Assembly (NCBI GenBank): GCA_041521345.1 | Contig: JBGOHB010000001.1 | From: Virgibacillus_N oceani_A | GTDB taxonomy: Bacteria; Bacillota; Bacilli; Bacillales; Amphibacillaceae | Length of the DNA: 64,000 nucleotides | Reading direction: 5' to 3' (one strand) | In this document: positions 1 through 8,536 of the stretch, piece after piece | Layout of the letters: the number at the start of each line of letters is the position of its first letter | Position numbering within the stretch: the first letter of the stretch is position 1 | Notes under the pieces: generated by a model | Database searches by the model: none | Seen by the model: only the letters and a program-made list of their open reading frames with translations | What the model was told of the DNA's origin: nothing | Program-made: the position numbers and the translations under genes

Positions 1-38
1 AACGATTTTTGAATATCTTTTTTGCCTGGTCTGAACAT
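1..38 (-). CDS. Start of an unknown gene, possibly a transposase (partial)
   Basis: Only the first 12 codons are inside the window (MFRPGKKDIQKS). An excellent ribosome binding site (GGAGGT) lies 6-7 nt before the ATG, and a TATAAT -10 box lies at 70-75 on the same strand, so this is a real translation start. It sits where the rest of fliE and then fliF should be. The short basic N-terminus is compatible with a DDE transposase of an insertion sequence, but 12 residues cannot prove a family. The identification is inference from position. Confidence 0.4.
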   Translation of the reverse strand, partial: MFRPGKKDIQKS

Positions 39-70
39 GGGATAACCTCCAACAAGTTATTCTATACCTA

Positions 71-250
71 TTATAACGAATTGTTCAGTCTAGTTGGTGG
101 GATTTTTGACCTTTTTGGGTGAGAACCTTCTATTGCATTTTTTAACGTATTTGCAAATTTTTTCTGTGCCTCTCCGGGTGAAATTTCAGGTTTAAGATTT
201 TCTTGTACGGGTATAGTTTGTTGAGGTATGGCATTTATTGAATTAATCAT
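71..250 (-). pseudogene. fliE: fliE, truncated flagellar hook-basal body protein
   Basis: FliE joins the MS ring to the proximal rod of the flagellum. The start (AAGGAG box, ATG at 250) and the first ~40 residues fit the family, including a conserved SPGEAQKKFANTLKNAIE-like segment. After that, at about base 125, the sequence stops resembling FliE and reads 19 unrelated residues to a stop at 71-73. The normal protein is about 100 residues and its conserved C-terminal half (the rod-forming helix) is missing. The stop lies in the promoter of the incoming gene at 1-38, so an insertion is the simplest explanation. It follows flgC by 23 nt. Confidence 0.75.
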
Positions 251-273
251 GTTTAAAAATACTCCTTGCTAAA

Positions 274-723
274 TTATTTTCCGATTTCCAATGCTTTCAT
301 CAGCATTCCTTTGCTGGCATTTAATGATGTTATATTTGCTTCATATGATCTAGTAGCACTCATTAAGTCGACCATTTCCTTTAAAGGATCTACATTTGGC
401 AGCTGAACATAACCAGCTTCATCTGCATCGGGATGATTTGGGTTGTATACAGATTTAAAAGGGGTTTCATCCTCTTCAATCCCGGTAACTCGAACTCCCG
501 ATCCTGTAGTTTGACTGGACGCCTGCTGCAAAAAGGATTTAAATGAATTTTCGGTTGGCGATACAGCAACCATTTTTCTGCGATATGGTTCAAGCTCTCC
601 TTCTTCATTCATGGTGGCTCGTGTCGTTTGTGCATTGGCAATATTAGATGACACCACATCCATCCGCAGCCGCTCAGCTGTTAAGGCACTTGCGCTGGAA
701 TTAATCGCGTTAAACATCGTCAT
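274..723 (-). CDS. flgC: Flagellar basal-body rod protein FlgC
   Basis: FlgC is one of the proximal rod proteins of the flagellar basal body, exported by the flagellar type III system. The 149-residue product has the usual family length. It shows the N-terminal rod/hook signature (INSSASALTAERLRMDVVSSNIANAQTT) and the C-terminal helix typical of axial proteins, with the segment VDLMSATRSYEANITSLNASK. It starts 2 nt after the flgB stop and is followed by fliE, the order of the B. subtilis fla/che operon. Whether it is still useful depends on the state of the operon beyond the broken fliE. Confidence 0.96.
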   Translation of the reverse strand: MTMFNAINSSASALTAERLRMDVVSSNIANAQTTRATMNEEGELEPYRRKMVAVSPTENSFKSFLQQASSQTTGSGVRVTGIEEDETPFKSVYNPNHPDADEAGYVQLPNVDPLKEMVDLMSATRSYEANITSLNASKGMLMKALEIGK

Positions 724-725
724 AT

Positions 726-1121
726 TTAGTTCCCTCCCCTAATCACTGTTTGGATACTGCCAAATTTCCCATTTATTCGGTCGACCAATGCCTGATAATG
801 AACTTGATTCTTGGCCAGTTCTGCCATTTCCTTATCTATGTCCACATTATTTCCATTGTGGTTATAAGACATACTCTGCTGAGCACTTACGTGATACGGC
901 GTGCTGGACGTACCCGAAAACGGAAGATGATTGTCATGGGTTCTTTTTGCTTCCCCGGTCTGAGCTATCTCATTATGTAATACGTCTTTAAACACTACCT
1001 CTTTCGCTTTATAATTTGGTGTATCCACGTTAGCAATATTGTTGGCTATCGTCTGATTTTTTGCTGATGCAAACGCCAGTGAATTTTCCAGCTTTTGTAT
1101 CGTCCCACCGAACATGTTCAT
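726..1121 (-). CDS. flgB: Flagellar basal-body rod protein FlgB
   Basis: FlgB is the first proximal rod component and first gene of the fla/che operon in Bacillus. The 131-residue product has the N-terminal axial-protein motif (AFASAKNQTIANNIANVDTPNYKAKEV, about residues 16-42) and the C-terminal segment with VDIDKEMAELAKNQVHYQALVDRI. A strong AGGAGGGAAGG-like ribosome site precedes the ATG. The gene lies downstream of codY with a terminator between them, so it probably has its own promoter in 1122-1420; I could not assign one with confidence. Confidence 0.96.
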   Translation of the reverse strand: MNMFGGTIQKLENSLAFASAKNQTIANNIANVDTPNYKAKEVVFKDVLHNEIAQTGEAKRTHDNHLPFSGTSSTPYHVSAQQSMSYNHNGNNVDIDKEMAELAKNQVHYQALVDRINGKFGSIQTVIRGGN

Positions 1122-1423
1122 CGAAAACCTTCCCTCCTTTCTTTAATATTAGTTTACAATTGGTTTACAACGTTCAGTAAATAAAACACTCTACGAACAT
1201 TCTATGTTAATTCACTAACAAAGTCTATTGTTTTTCGACACTTTTAACACAACGTTCAAATAACAGTTAAATAGTCCTAGGTCTTTAATACTATAAAAAT
1301 AGCATTAAATGGATATACAAGCGGATTTCAACCAATTATTTTATGAAATTTGTAGACAAAAGTCGAAATAAAGCGATATGTAATTACAACTTACCAGGAC
1401 AATATGCCCAGCATAAACCAATA
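1122..1423. other. Intergenic region upstream of flgB
   Basis: No credible gene is seen. The region is AT-rich and should hold the promoter(s) of the flagellar operon, transcribed leftward. A TATAGT box reads on the minus strand at 1290-1295, but no good -35 or SigD-type element is clear to me at standard spacing. Confidence 0.4.
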
Positions 1424-1451
1424 AGAAAAGCCGGAACTAACCGGCTTTTCT
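1424..1451 (-). terminator. Terminator between codY and flgB
   Basis: Perfect 11-bp inverted repeat (AGAAAAGCCGG / CCGGCTTTTCT) around a 6-nt loop. The A/T-rich flanks give U-runs in both directions. It ends the clp-codY transcript before the flagellar operon. Confidence 0.85.
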
Positions 1452-1610
1452 TTTGCATAGATAATGTTATTTAGCCTCTTCGGTTTCCAGCGAACAGGGA
1501 TAGCAGCCTTTGGTACATGAGAATACCTTACTATCCAGTTCTTTTATGTCAGGCTGCATGTTTAGCGCAGTTCATATGTCGCTAACCGGCGCTCACGGCT
1601 TTATTCTTAT

Positions 1611-2390
1611 TTATCTTGAACGCAGCTTTTCGAGTTCCACTAGAAACTTATCATTTAGCACTTTAATGTACGTTCCCTTCATACCAAGTGAACGAGACTC
1701 GATTACGCCGGCACTTTCCAGTTTCCTTAATGCATTTACTATAACTGATCTGGTAATGCCGACTCTGTCTGCTATTTTACTTGCAACAAGAAGTCCTTCA
1801 TGTCCATTTAGTTCTTCAAAAATATGATCGATCGCTTCCAACTCACTGTAGGACAGAGAGCTGATCGCCATTTGTACTACTGCTTTACTTCTTGCTTCCA
1901 TTTCAATCTCTTGTGTTTTCTCGTTTAAAATTTCCATGCCCACTACTGTTGCACCATATTCCGCTAACAGCAGGTCATCATCATTAAAACTGTCCGCTAC
2001 ACGTCCCAATACGAGTGTGCCCAAGCGGTCACCTCCGCCGATGATTGGAACCACGGTAGTTAGAGCATCTTTAAACAAGTCGCGATTTTCAACCGGAAAT
2101 ACGGTGTGAGGGCTATCGATATCCAGATTCGCTGTCGTTTCATGGATATTAAATAGGCCTTCAATATATTCTTCAGGGAACTGCCTTTCCTCAAGCATCG
2201 CTTTCATTCGCTCATTTTCAATTTCCTGGTTGATGGCAAACCCTAATAATTTACCTCTTCTGCTCACAATATACACATTTCCGTCAATTACATCCCTGAG
2301 TGATGCAGACATATCATTAAAGTTCACCGATTTTCCTGTAGCTTTCTGAAGCATTGCGTTAATTTTTCTTGCACGAGTTAATAGTTCCAT
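1611..2390 (-). CDS. codY: Global transcriptional repressor CodY
   Basis: CodY senses branched-chain amino acids and GTP and represses stationary-phase and nutrient-scavenging genes. The start at 2390 (MELLTRARKINAML) is chosen over an upstream in-frame codon because GGAGG lies 7 nt before it; it gives 259 residues, exactly the family length. The N-terminal GAF domain (about 1-155) is followed by a linker helix and a C-terminal winged helix-turn-helix, with the conserved DNA-recognition segment ASKIADRVGITRSVIVNALR. It is the last gene after hslU and hslV, as in B. subtilis, and is followed by a terminator. Confidence 0.98.
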   Translation of the reverse strand: MELLTRARKINAMLQKATGKSVNFNDMSASLRDVIDGNVYIVSRRGKLLGFAINQEIENERMKAMLEERQFPEEYIEGLFNIHETTANLDIDSPHTVFPVENRDLFKDALTTVVPIIGGGDRLGTLVLGRVADSFNDDDLLLAEYGATVVGMEILNEKTQEIEMEARSKAVVQMAISSLSYSELEAIDHIFEELNGHEGLLVASKIADRVGITRSVIVNALRKLESAGVIESRSLGMKGTYIKVLNDKFLVELEKLRSR

Positions 2391-2417
2391 AAATAATCCT
2401 CCATTCAAATATTAAAT

Positions 2418-3812
2418 TTAAAGTATAAAGTGACTTAAGTCTTTATTTGTAACAATACTGCTCAATTTATCATCTACATACTGGGGGGTAATTTCAATCA
2501 TTTCCATATTAATGTCCGGTGCTTCAAAAGACAAATCTTCGAGCAGTTTTTCCAGAATGGTATGGAGTCTTCTTGCCCCGATATTATCCGTATCCTGGTT
2601 TACCTCATAAGCAATTTCTGCCAGCCTTTCTACAGCTTTGTCGGTAAAAACAACATTTATACCTTCTGTGTTTAACAATGCTTTATATTGTTTGATCAAT
2701 GCATTAGACGGCTCATTCAATATCCGCTTGAAATCTTCCACTGATAACTTTTCCAATTCTACCCGAATCGGAAATCTCCCTTGCAGCTCCGGGATCAAAT
2801 CGGATGGTTTTGCCATATGAAAAGCTCCGGCAGCGATAAAAAGCATATGATCCGTTTTAACAGAGCCATGTTTCGTAACAACAGTGGAGCCTTCCACAAT
2901 AGGAAGAATATCCCGTTGCACGCCTTCTCTGGAAACATTTGCGCCCGAATCCTGCTTTCCAGCTACTTTGTCAATTTCATCAATAAAAAGGATTCCGGAC
3001 TCTTCCGCCCTTTTTATTGCATCTTGTGACACTTCTTCCATATCCACCATTCTTGCCGCTTCTTGCTGTGTTAATACTTTTCTGGCTTCGCTGACCGCCA
3101 GTCTGCGTTCTTTTTTCTTCTTTGGCATAAACTGACCGAATGCATCCTGCATGTTCATTCCCATTTGTTCCATTCCTGAACCTTGCAGCATATCAAACAT
3201 GGAAGGAGGGACTTCTTCAATTTCAATAGTAACCATGTGATCTTCCAGCTCTCCTAAAGCAAGCTGATGTTCCACACGTTTACGTTTGTTTTTTATTTCT
3301 TCATCTTTTTCCGTTTCTTTATCATTGCCTTCATCATCTGTTCCCTGTGGAAAAAGCATTTCAAAAGGATTTTTCATGGAAGTTTCTTTCTTTACCTGAG
3401 GTACAAGCAGCCGAACAAGCTTTTTATTCGCTTCAACCTCTGCTTTATGCATTACCTCGTTCATTTTTTCTTCCTTCACCATCCTTATTGACATTTCAAC
3501 AAGATCACGAACCATTGACTCCACATCACGGCCAACGTATCCAACTTCAGTAAATTTTGTCGCTTCTACTTTGATAAACGGAGCTCGAACCAGCTTTGCC
3601 ATCCTCCTGGCAATTTCTGTTTTACCTACCCCTGTCGGACCAATCATAAGTATGTTTTTCGGAACAATTTCATCCTTTAATGACTCATCCATCTGCATCC
3701 TGCGGTACCGATTTCTAAGTGCTACTGCCACTGATCGTTTCGCAGATTTTTGGCCAATGATATATTTGTCCAGCTGATTCACAATTTGTTTTGGTGTGTA
3801 ATCCAATCCCAT
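2418..3812 (-). CDS. hslU: HslU (ClpY) protease ATPase subunit
   Basis: AAA+ unfoldase that forms the two-component protease with HslV. The 464-residue product shows the Walker A motif GPTGVGKTE (about 58-66), the pore loop segment EVGYVGRDVESMVRDL, an I-domain insertion with charged stretches (about 110-240), Walker B ILFIDEIDK, the sensor/arginine-finger region (IPELQGRFPIRVEL) and the canonical C-terminal tail ending KDLSHFIL that docks into HslV. The ATG is preceded by a G-rich ribosome site about 13 nt away, a little far, but the N-terminus matches the family. It lies 20 nt after hslV. Confidence 0.98.
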   Translation of the reverse strand: MGLDYTPKQIVNQLDKYIIGQKSAKRSVAVALRNRYRRMQMDESLKDEIVPKNILMIGPTGVGKTEIARRMAKLVRAPFIKVEATKFTEVGYVGRDVESMVRDLVEMSIRMVKEEKMNEVMHKAEVEANKKLVRLLVPQVKKETSMKNPFEMLFPQGTDDEGNDKETEKDEEIKNKRKRVEHQLALGELEDHMVTIEIEEVPPSMFDMLQGSGMEQMGMNMQDAFGQFMPKKKKERRLAVSEARKVLTQQEAARMVDMEEVSQDAIKRAEESGILFIDEIDKVAGKQDSGANVSREGVQRDILPIVEGSTVVTKHGSVKTDHMLFIAAGAFHMAKPSDLIPELQGRFPIRVELEKLSVEDFKRILNEPSNALIKQYKALLNTEGINVVFTDKAVERLAEIAYEVNQDTDNIGARRLHTILEKLLEDLSFEAPDINMEMIEITPQYVDDKLSSIVTNKDLSHFIL

Positions 3813-3832
3813 CTTCTGTTCAGGTCCCCCCT

Positions 3833-4378
3833 TTAATCAAGCGCCTCTAAAGTAATTTGGTCATTGGTGTAAACACATATTTCCCCTGCAATCTCTAATG
3901 CTGACTTGGCAATTTCCCTGGCAGATAAATCGTCAGTATGTTTAAGGAGCGCCCGTCCGGCACTTAATGCATAATTCCCTCCGGAACCAATTGCAAGTAT
4001 GCCATCATCCGGTTCAATGACCTCCCCGGTTCCAGAAACCAAAAACATTTCATTTTTATTCATAACAATTAGCATCGCTTCTAATTTACGGAGTACTTTA
4101 TCGCTTCTCCATTCCTTAGCTAACTCCACTGCAGCTCTGGCCAGATTACCATTATAAGTTTCAAGTTTCCCCTCAAATTTTTCAAACAGCGTAAATGCAT
4201 CTGCAACAGAACCGGCAATCCCGGCGAGTACCTGACCTTTAAAAAGCGTCCGTACTTTCTTTGCCTTATGCTTCATCACAACAGCATTGCCAAGTGTCAC
4301 CTGACCGTCCCCGCTCATAGCGCACTGTCCGTTGTGTTTAACAGCAAATATAGTTGTTGCATGCATCTCATTTGACAT
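3833..4378 (-). CDS. hslV: HslV (ClpQ/CodW) protease peptidase subunit
   Basis: Peptidase partner of HslU. The start at 4378 (MSNEMHATT) is chosen over an in-frame GTG nine bases upstream because AGAGGTGATG is placed correctly before it and because B. subtilis CodW begins MSSFHATT. As in that protein, a short serine-led extension precedes the Thr-Thr that forms the catalytic N-terminus in E. coli HslV, so this is the Bacillus type that uses an N-terminal serine after Met removal (established for B. subtilis, inferred here). Other family motifs are GDGQVTLG, FAGSVADAFTLFE-like and YTNDQITLE at the C-terminus. Confidence 0.96.
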   Translation of the reverse strand: MSNEMHATTIFAVKHNGQCAMSGDGQVTLGNAVVMKHKAKKVRTLFKGQVLAGIAGSVADAFTLFEKFEGKLETYNGNLARAAVELAKEWRSDKVLRKLEAMLIVMNKNEMFLVSGTGEVIEPDDGILAIGSGGNYALSAGRALLKHTDDLSAREIAKSALEIAGEICVYTNDQITLEALD

Positions 4379-4394
4379 TACCATCACCTCTTTT

Positions 4395-5303
4395 TCATGA
4401 TTTTGCTCTCGGATGGCTGTTCATATAAACATTTCGTAAATGGCTTTTGGTTACATGTGTATAAACTTGTGTAGTTGAAATGCTTTCATGACCCAGCAGC
4501 TCCTGTACGCTTCTGAGATCTGCACCTTCGTTCAGTAAATGGGTGGCAAAGGTGTGCCGCAGTTTATGTGGGTGGACGTTTACTGTCAATGCCGCTTTTT
4601 CAACAATCTTGTTTAAAATCAGCCGAATACCTCTAACGGATATGGGATCTCCTTTATAATTCAAAAAAACAGATACAGAAGTTTGATTGCTCTTTTCCAG
4701 CAGTTTTTTCCGCCCGTCATTTATGTAGGTATTTAATGCATTTTCCGCAAATTTTCCAAAAGGGATATACCTTTCCTTTTGCCCTTTACCTTTAACAAAT
4801 ACGGTACCAATGGAAAAATCAATATCATTCAATTGTAACCCCTGGCACTCACTAACCCGCATACCTGTCGCATAAAGTATTTCCAGCATCGCCTGATCCC
4901 GCTGACCTAATGGGTCAGTGAGATCATTAACACCGAAAAGCTCTTCCAGTTCTTCTTTGTATAAAAAGTTAGGTATGGATTTTTCAGTTTTCGGCAGTTT
5001 AATATGAAGAAATGGATTGTTCTCAATCATTTCTTCCCTCTCCAAAAATTTATAAAAGGTGCGTAACGTGGAGACCTTTCTGGATACAGACCGTCTACTG
5101 AGCTGCTGTTCATATAAATCAGTAAGATATACCCTTACTGTTTGCTGATCTATACTTTGTAACTCAGTAATGGTTTCCCGGGCTAAAAATTCGAAGTAAT
5201 TATCCAAATCATTCAGATAATATTTAACAGTATAGGGCGAAGCGTTTTTTTCTATTTGTAAGTACTCTGTAAATGCTTCCCTGTACGAGCTGAAATTATT
5301 CAA
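4395..5303 (-). CDS. xerC: Tyrosine recombinase XerC (CodV)
   Basis: XerC-type site-specific recombinase that resolves chromosome dimers at dif. The N-terminal SAM-like core-binding domain (about 5-90) and catalytic domain carry the R-H-x-x-R-H/W-Y set: ATGMRVSE, HKLRHTFATHL, LGHESIS and the nucleophile in STTQVYTHV. The start is placed at a TTG (5303) because GGGGTG lies 5 nt before it and the product (302 aa) matches the ~300 aa family size; an upstream ATG at 5360 would add 19 non-conserved residues and has no clear ribosome site. In B. subtilis trmFO precedes codV; here it does not. Confidence 0.94.
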   Translation of the reverse strand: MNNFSSYREAFTEYLQIEKNASPYTVKYYLNDLDNYFEFLARETITELQSIDQQTVRVYLTDLYEQQLSRRSVSRKVSTLRTFYKFLEREEMIENNPFLHIKLPKTEKSIPNFLYKEELEELFGVNDLTDPLGQRDQAMLEILYATGMRVSECQGLQLNDIDFSIGTVFVKGKGQKERYIPFGKFAENALNTYINDGRKKLLEKSNQTSVSVFLNYKGDPISVRGIRLILNKIVEKAALTVNVHPHKLRHTFATHLLNEGADLRSVQELLGHESISTTQVYTHVTKSHLRNVYMNSHPRAKS

Positions 5304-5584
5304 ATTTTCACCCCATTTAATTAGCGAATAAAGCATAACATATATAAAATTAAAATGCAATAAATTTAACTAAATTGCAACAAAATTCTAAATAGAAGGC
5401 TTCATCTCTATAACGAAATCATGCTTTTTGAATCAATGCATATTTTGTCAAGTGAATCTCTTTTCCAATGGGTAATTATAACCTTTATGAAATTCATTCG
5501 TCAACAGAATACAATTCGATTTGTTTAGAAGATTTTATACGGTGACTATTTTGTGAAATCATTATTGTTATGGTCAAATTTTCA

Positions 5585-5899
5585 TTAAATTATTCCTAAT
5601 TCTTCAATTTTAGATTTTGTGTCTGCTGTGCCTAATGCGTGTATCCTTTCATAAATACCAATTAAAAACTGATCATAACTTTCCCTTTCTTCATCTGCAC
5701 CCCATTCATCAAATGGTTTACCAATATACTCAATAGCAGCCTCTGCATTTTTATCTTTTTTGCGAAATAATTCCTTTAATTCTTTAATTTCATTTTCACT
5801 CGCAGTAATTTCATATTCAATATACCCATCGGGCACGGATTCTTCTCGAATGTCCTGTGTATCTATAGTTACGAAATAATGTTTCTTATCTGCCAACAT
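5585..5899 (-). CDS. Small acidic protein of unknown function
   Basis: 104 residues, not recognised. The gene has a good ribosome site (GAGGAGG about 6-10 nt before ATG) and no overlap with other genes, so it is probably real. The sequence is strongly acidic (many Glu and Asp, for example ENEIKELKELFRKKDKNAEAA and DEWGADEERESYDQF), with a predicted beta strand near the start (KHYFVTID) and mostly helix after it. There is no signal peptide, membrane segment or metal motif. It occupies the place between topA and xerC where trmFO normally lies but bears no resemblance to TrmFO. Confidence 0.7.
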   Translation of the reverse strand: MLADKKHYFVTIDTQDIREESVPDGYIEYEITASENEIKELKELFRKKDKNAEAAIEYIGKPFDEWGADEERESYDQFLIGIYERIHALGTADTKSKIEELGII

Positions 5900-6099
5900 G
5901 AAAACCTCCTCTATCGACGTATGTTCCCCCTTATCTATTTATTCAAACATAAAAACGAAAGCAAAAATATGTCATATTAGTAAGAATCACTGCACCATTG
6001 CCGGCATTCATCGAGGCTATCACAATAAATGTGAGTAAATGGAATTAATCTGCTGGCTATGCCTTCTTATATTTTTGTCTAATAAAAAGGATGCAGTAA

Positions 6100-6126
6100 A
6101 AAACTGCCCTACGATCAGGCAGTTTT
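6100..6126 (-). terminator. Terminator of topA
   Basis: Perfect 9-bp stem AAAACTGCC / GGCAGTTTT with a 9-nt loop, followed on the minus strand by a T-run. The stem overlaps the topA stop codon. Confidence 0.85.
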
Positions 6127-8203
6127 ACGTTTGCGGATTTTCTTTATACTCACAGTTTATACATTCTACTTGCGTTTCTTTCTTTCTTTTCTTTTCTACA
6201 AGCAATGAATCACATTTAGGACACGGCCGAGATACGGGTTTATCCCATGAGACGAATTCACATTCTGGATACCGGTCACATCCGTAGAATTTGCGGTTCT
6301 TTTTGGACTTTCTTTCCACCACATTTCCTTCTTTGCAATTTGGGCATTTTACGCCAATTTCTTTTAGGATTGGCTTGGTATTTCTGCATTCAGGGAAATT
6401 GGAACAAGCCAAAAACTTTCCGTAACGTCCCATTTTATAAACCATTTCATGTCCGCAATTCTCACAATCAATACCTGCGGGTTCATCCCTTATTTCCACT
6501 TTTTCCATTTCTTCTTCTGCTGTTTCCAACCGTTTCTCAAAACCTTGATAAAAATCATCTATAATAGTGACCCATTCTGTTTTGCCTTCTTCTACAGCAT
6601 CCAGGTCACCTTCCATTTTAGCAGTAAAATCAGCATCTATAATTTCAGGGAAAAACTCTTCCACCAATTCCAATACAACGTTTCCAAGTTCTGTAGGTGT
6701 AAACCGCTTGTTATCAATGGTTACGTAGCCTCTTCGCTGAATAGTATCCAAAGTTGGTGCATACGTAGACGGACGGCCGATTCCCAGTTCTTCAAGTGTT
6801 CTTACGAGCCGTGCTTCTGTATATCTCGGAGGCGGCTGTGTGAAATGCTGATTTGGGGTGATTTCATTTGCTTTCACCTCCATACCTTCCGCTAATTCAG
6901 GCAGCAGTTTATCATTTTCTTTTTTATTGTCATCGCTGCCTTCCACATACACCTTCATAAAACCTTTAAATTTAATTTTTGAGCCATTCGCCCGAAATTC
7001 CACATCGTTATTTACTAAATGAACAGTCATTGTATCCATGACAGCAGGTGCCATCTGACTTGCCATAAAGCGTTCCCAAATTAATTTGTACAATCTTAAC
7101 TGATCTCGTGATAATACGTCTTTTAAAACTTTTGGCTCTCTCATTGCGGAAGTTGGACGAATTGCCTCATGCGCATCTTGTGTTCCTTCTTTTTTCTTTG
7201 ATTTATTTTGGCCACCTAGATAATCTTTGCCATATTTTTCGGTAATAATTCCCCTTGCTTCCTCTTTTGCCGTTTCGGAAATACGAGTGGAATCTGTACG
7301 CATATAGGTGATTAAACCGGTAATACCTCCTGATTTTTTCCCTAAGTCAATTCCTTCATACAGCTGCTGTGCAATCATCATTGTTTTCCTTGCCCGGAAA
7401 TTAAGTTTTCTTGCTGCTTCCTGTTGCAAAGAGGAGGTAATGAAAGGTAGCGCAGGATTTCGCTTACGTTCTCTTTTATTTACTTTTTGGACTTTAAAAT
7501 CTTTGCCATGTAACTTATTTAATACTTTATTCACATCTTCTTCGGTTTGAAGTTCGTGTTTTTTTCCGTTTAAACCATAGAAACTGCCTTCAAATTCATC
7601 GTTTCCTTTTTGGAACTGTCCTTCGACCGACCAATATTCCTGAGGCTGAAAGTTTTCGATTTCTTTTTCCCTGTCGATGATCATTTTCACGGCTACGGAT
7701 TGAACTCGTCCAGCACTTAAGCCTTTTTTAACTTTCTTCCATAGCAAAGGACTTATATTATAGCCGACAAGCCGGTCAAGTATCCTTCTTGCCTGCTGTG
7801 CATCTACAAGATCTTTATCTATGGAGCGTGGATGTTTAAACGATTCCTTAATCGCATCCTTGGTTATTTCATTAAAAACTACCCGGCATTCTGAATCTTC
7901 ATCTATATTTAGGCTGTATGCTAAATGCCATGCGATTGCTTCTCCTTCTCTATCAGGGTCAGCCGCCAAATAGATCTTTTTTGCCTTTTTAGCTGCTGAC
8001 CTGAGTTCTTTTAATACGTCACCTTTGCCTCGAATGGTAATATATTTTGGCTTATAGTTATTTTCAGTATCAACACCCGTTTGACTTTTTGGCAAGTCGC
8101 GTACATGACCCATAGAAGCTTTTACTTTATATTTTTTACCTAAATAACGTTCAATTGTTTTTGCTTTCGCAGGTGATTCTACGATTACTAGATAATCTGA
8201 CAT
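6125..8203 (-). CDS. topA: DNA topoisomerase I
   Basis: Type IA topoisomerase that relaxes negative supercoils. The start at 8203 (MSDYLVIVESPAKAKTIERYL) has GGGAGG 8 nt upstream and gives 692 residues. The N-terminal Toprim domain holds VESPAKAKT and ADPDREGEAIAWH; the active-site tyrosine is in GLITYMRTDSTR (about residue 300). Three C-terminal four-cysteine zinc ribbons follow (CENCG...CSNFPEC, CPNCK...CDRYPEC, CPKCD...CINC). The gene lies downstream of dprA across a 333-nt gap and ends in a strong terminator, so it is the last gene of its unit. Confidence 0.98.
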   Translation of the reverse strand: MSDYLVIVESPAKAKTIERYLGKKYKVKASMGHVRDLPKSQTGVDTENNYKPKYITIRGKGDVLKELRSAAKKAKKIYLAADPDREGEAIAWHLAYSLNIDEDSECRVVFNEITKDAIKESFKHPRSIDKDLVDAQQARRILDRLVGYNISPLLWKKVKKGLSAGRVQSVAVKMIIDREKEIENFQPQEYWSVEGQFQKGNDEFEGSFYGLNGKKHELQTEEDVNKVLNKLHGKDFKVQKVNKRERKRNPALPFITSSLQQEAARKLNFRARKTMMIAQQLYEGIDLGKKSGGITGLITYMRTDSTRISETAKEEARGIITEKYGKDYLGGQNKSKKKEGTQDAHEAIRPTSAMREPKVLKDVLSRDQLRLYKLIWERFMASQMAPAVMDTMTVHLVNNDVEFRANGSKIKFKGFMKVYVEGSDDNKKENDKLLPELAEGMEVKANEITPNQHFTQPPPRYTEARLVRTLEELGIGRPSTYAPTLDTIQRRGYVTIDNKRFTPTELGNVVLELVEEFFPEIIDADFTAKMEGDLDAVEEGKTEWVTIIDDFYQGFEKRLETAEEEMEKVEIRDEPAGIDCENCGHEMVYKMGRYGKFLACSNFPECRNTKPILKEIGVKCPNCKEGNVVERKSKKNRKFYGCDRYPECEFVSWDKPVSRPCPKCDSLLVEKKRKKETQVECINCEYKENPQT

Positions 8204-8369
8204 TCTTTTTGTCCTCCCAAAATGAGGTGGTCTGTATTTAATTCGGAAATCTTCACTAATATTAAATATATAATATCCTTTTGTCAAACATACTGTCATC
8301 ATCATATGTTTAACAGATGGCGATATTCCTATAAGAATCGAATCTTTTTTCACCTTTATCGCAGTGTAA

Positions 8370-8520
8370 CTGGCTGGCCGACAAAAGCGCCACGTCCTGG
8401 GACTACGGGACAGTAGTTCCTCGTCCCCTCATAAAGAATTGTGGCAACGTCTGCATGACCTACGTCCTGTAGGCATAAACCCCACTGCATGAAGTTTCAC
8501 TTTATGACACGCTGAAGTTC
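8370..8520. repeat. Intergenic hairpin-rich element between dprA and topA
   Basis: The 333-nt gap between dprA and topA contains a GC-richer block unlike its AT-rich flanks. It has several short inverted repeats (CCTAC...GTAGG at about 8460-8474; GGGAC...GTCCC near 8398-8426). It shares TCCTGGGACT with the hairpin at 57285 and GTAGGCATAA with the gap at 14870. No protein is encoded. It looks like a copy of a dispersed intergenic element; family and boundaries are uncertain. Confidence 0.4.
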
Positions 8521-8536
8521 TATCTTTCCCATTCGA

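Noticed and set aside
390..608. Overlapping ORF in flgC
   Set aside because: Shadow frame of flgC with no ribosome site or family match.
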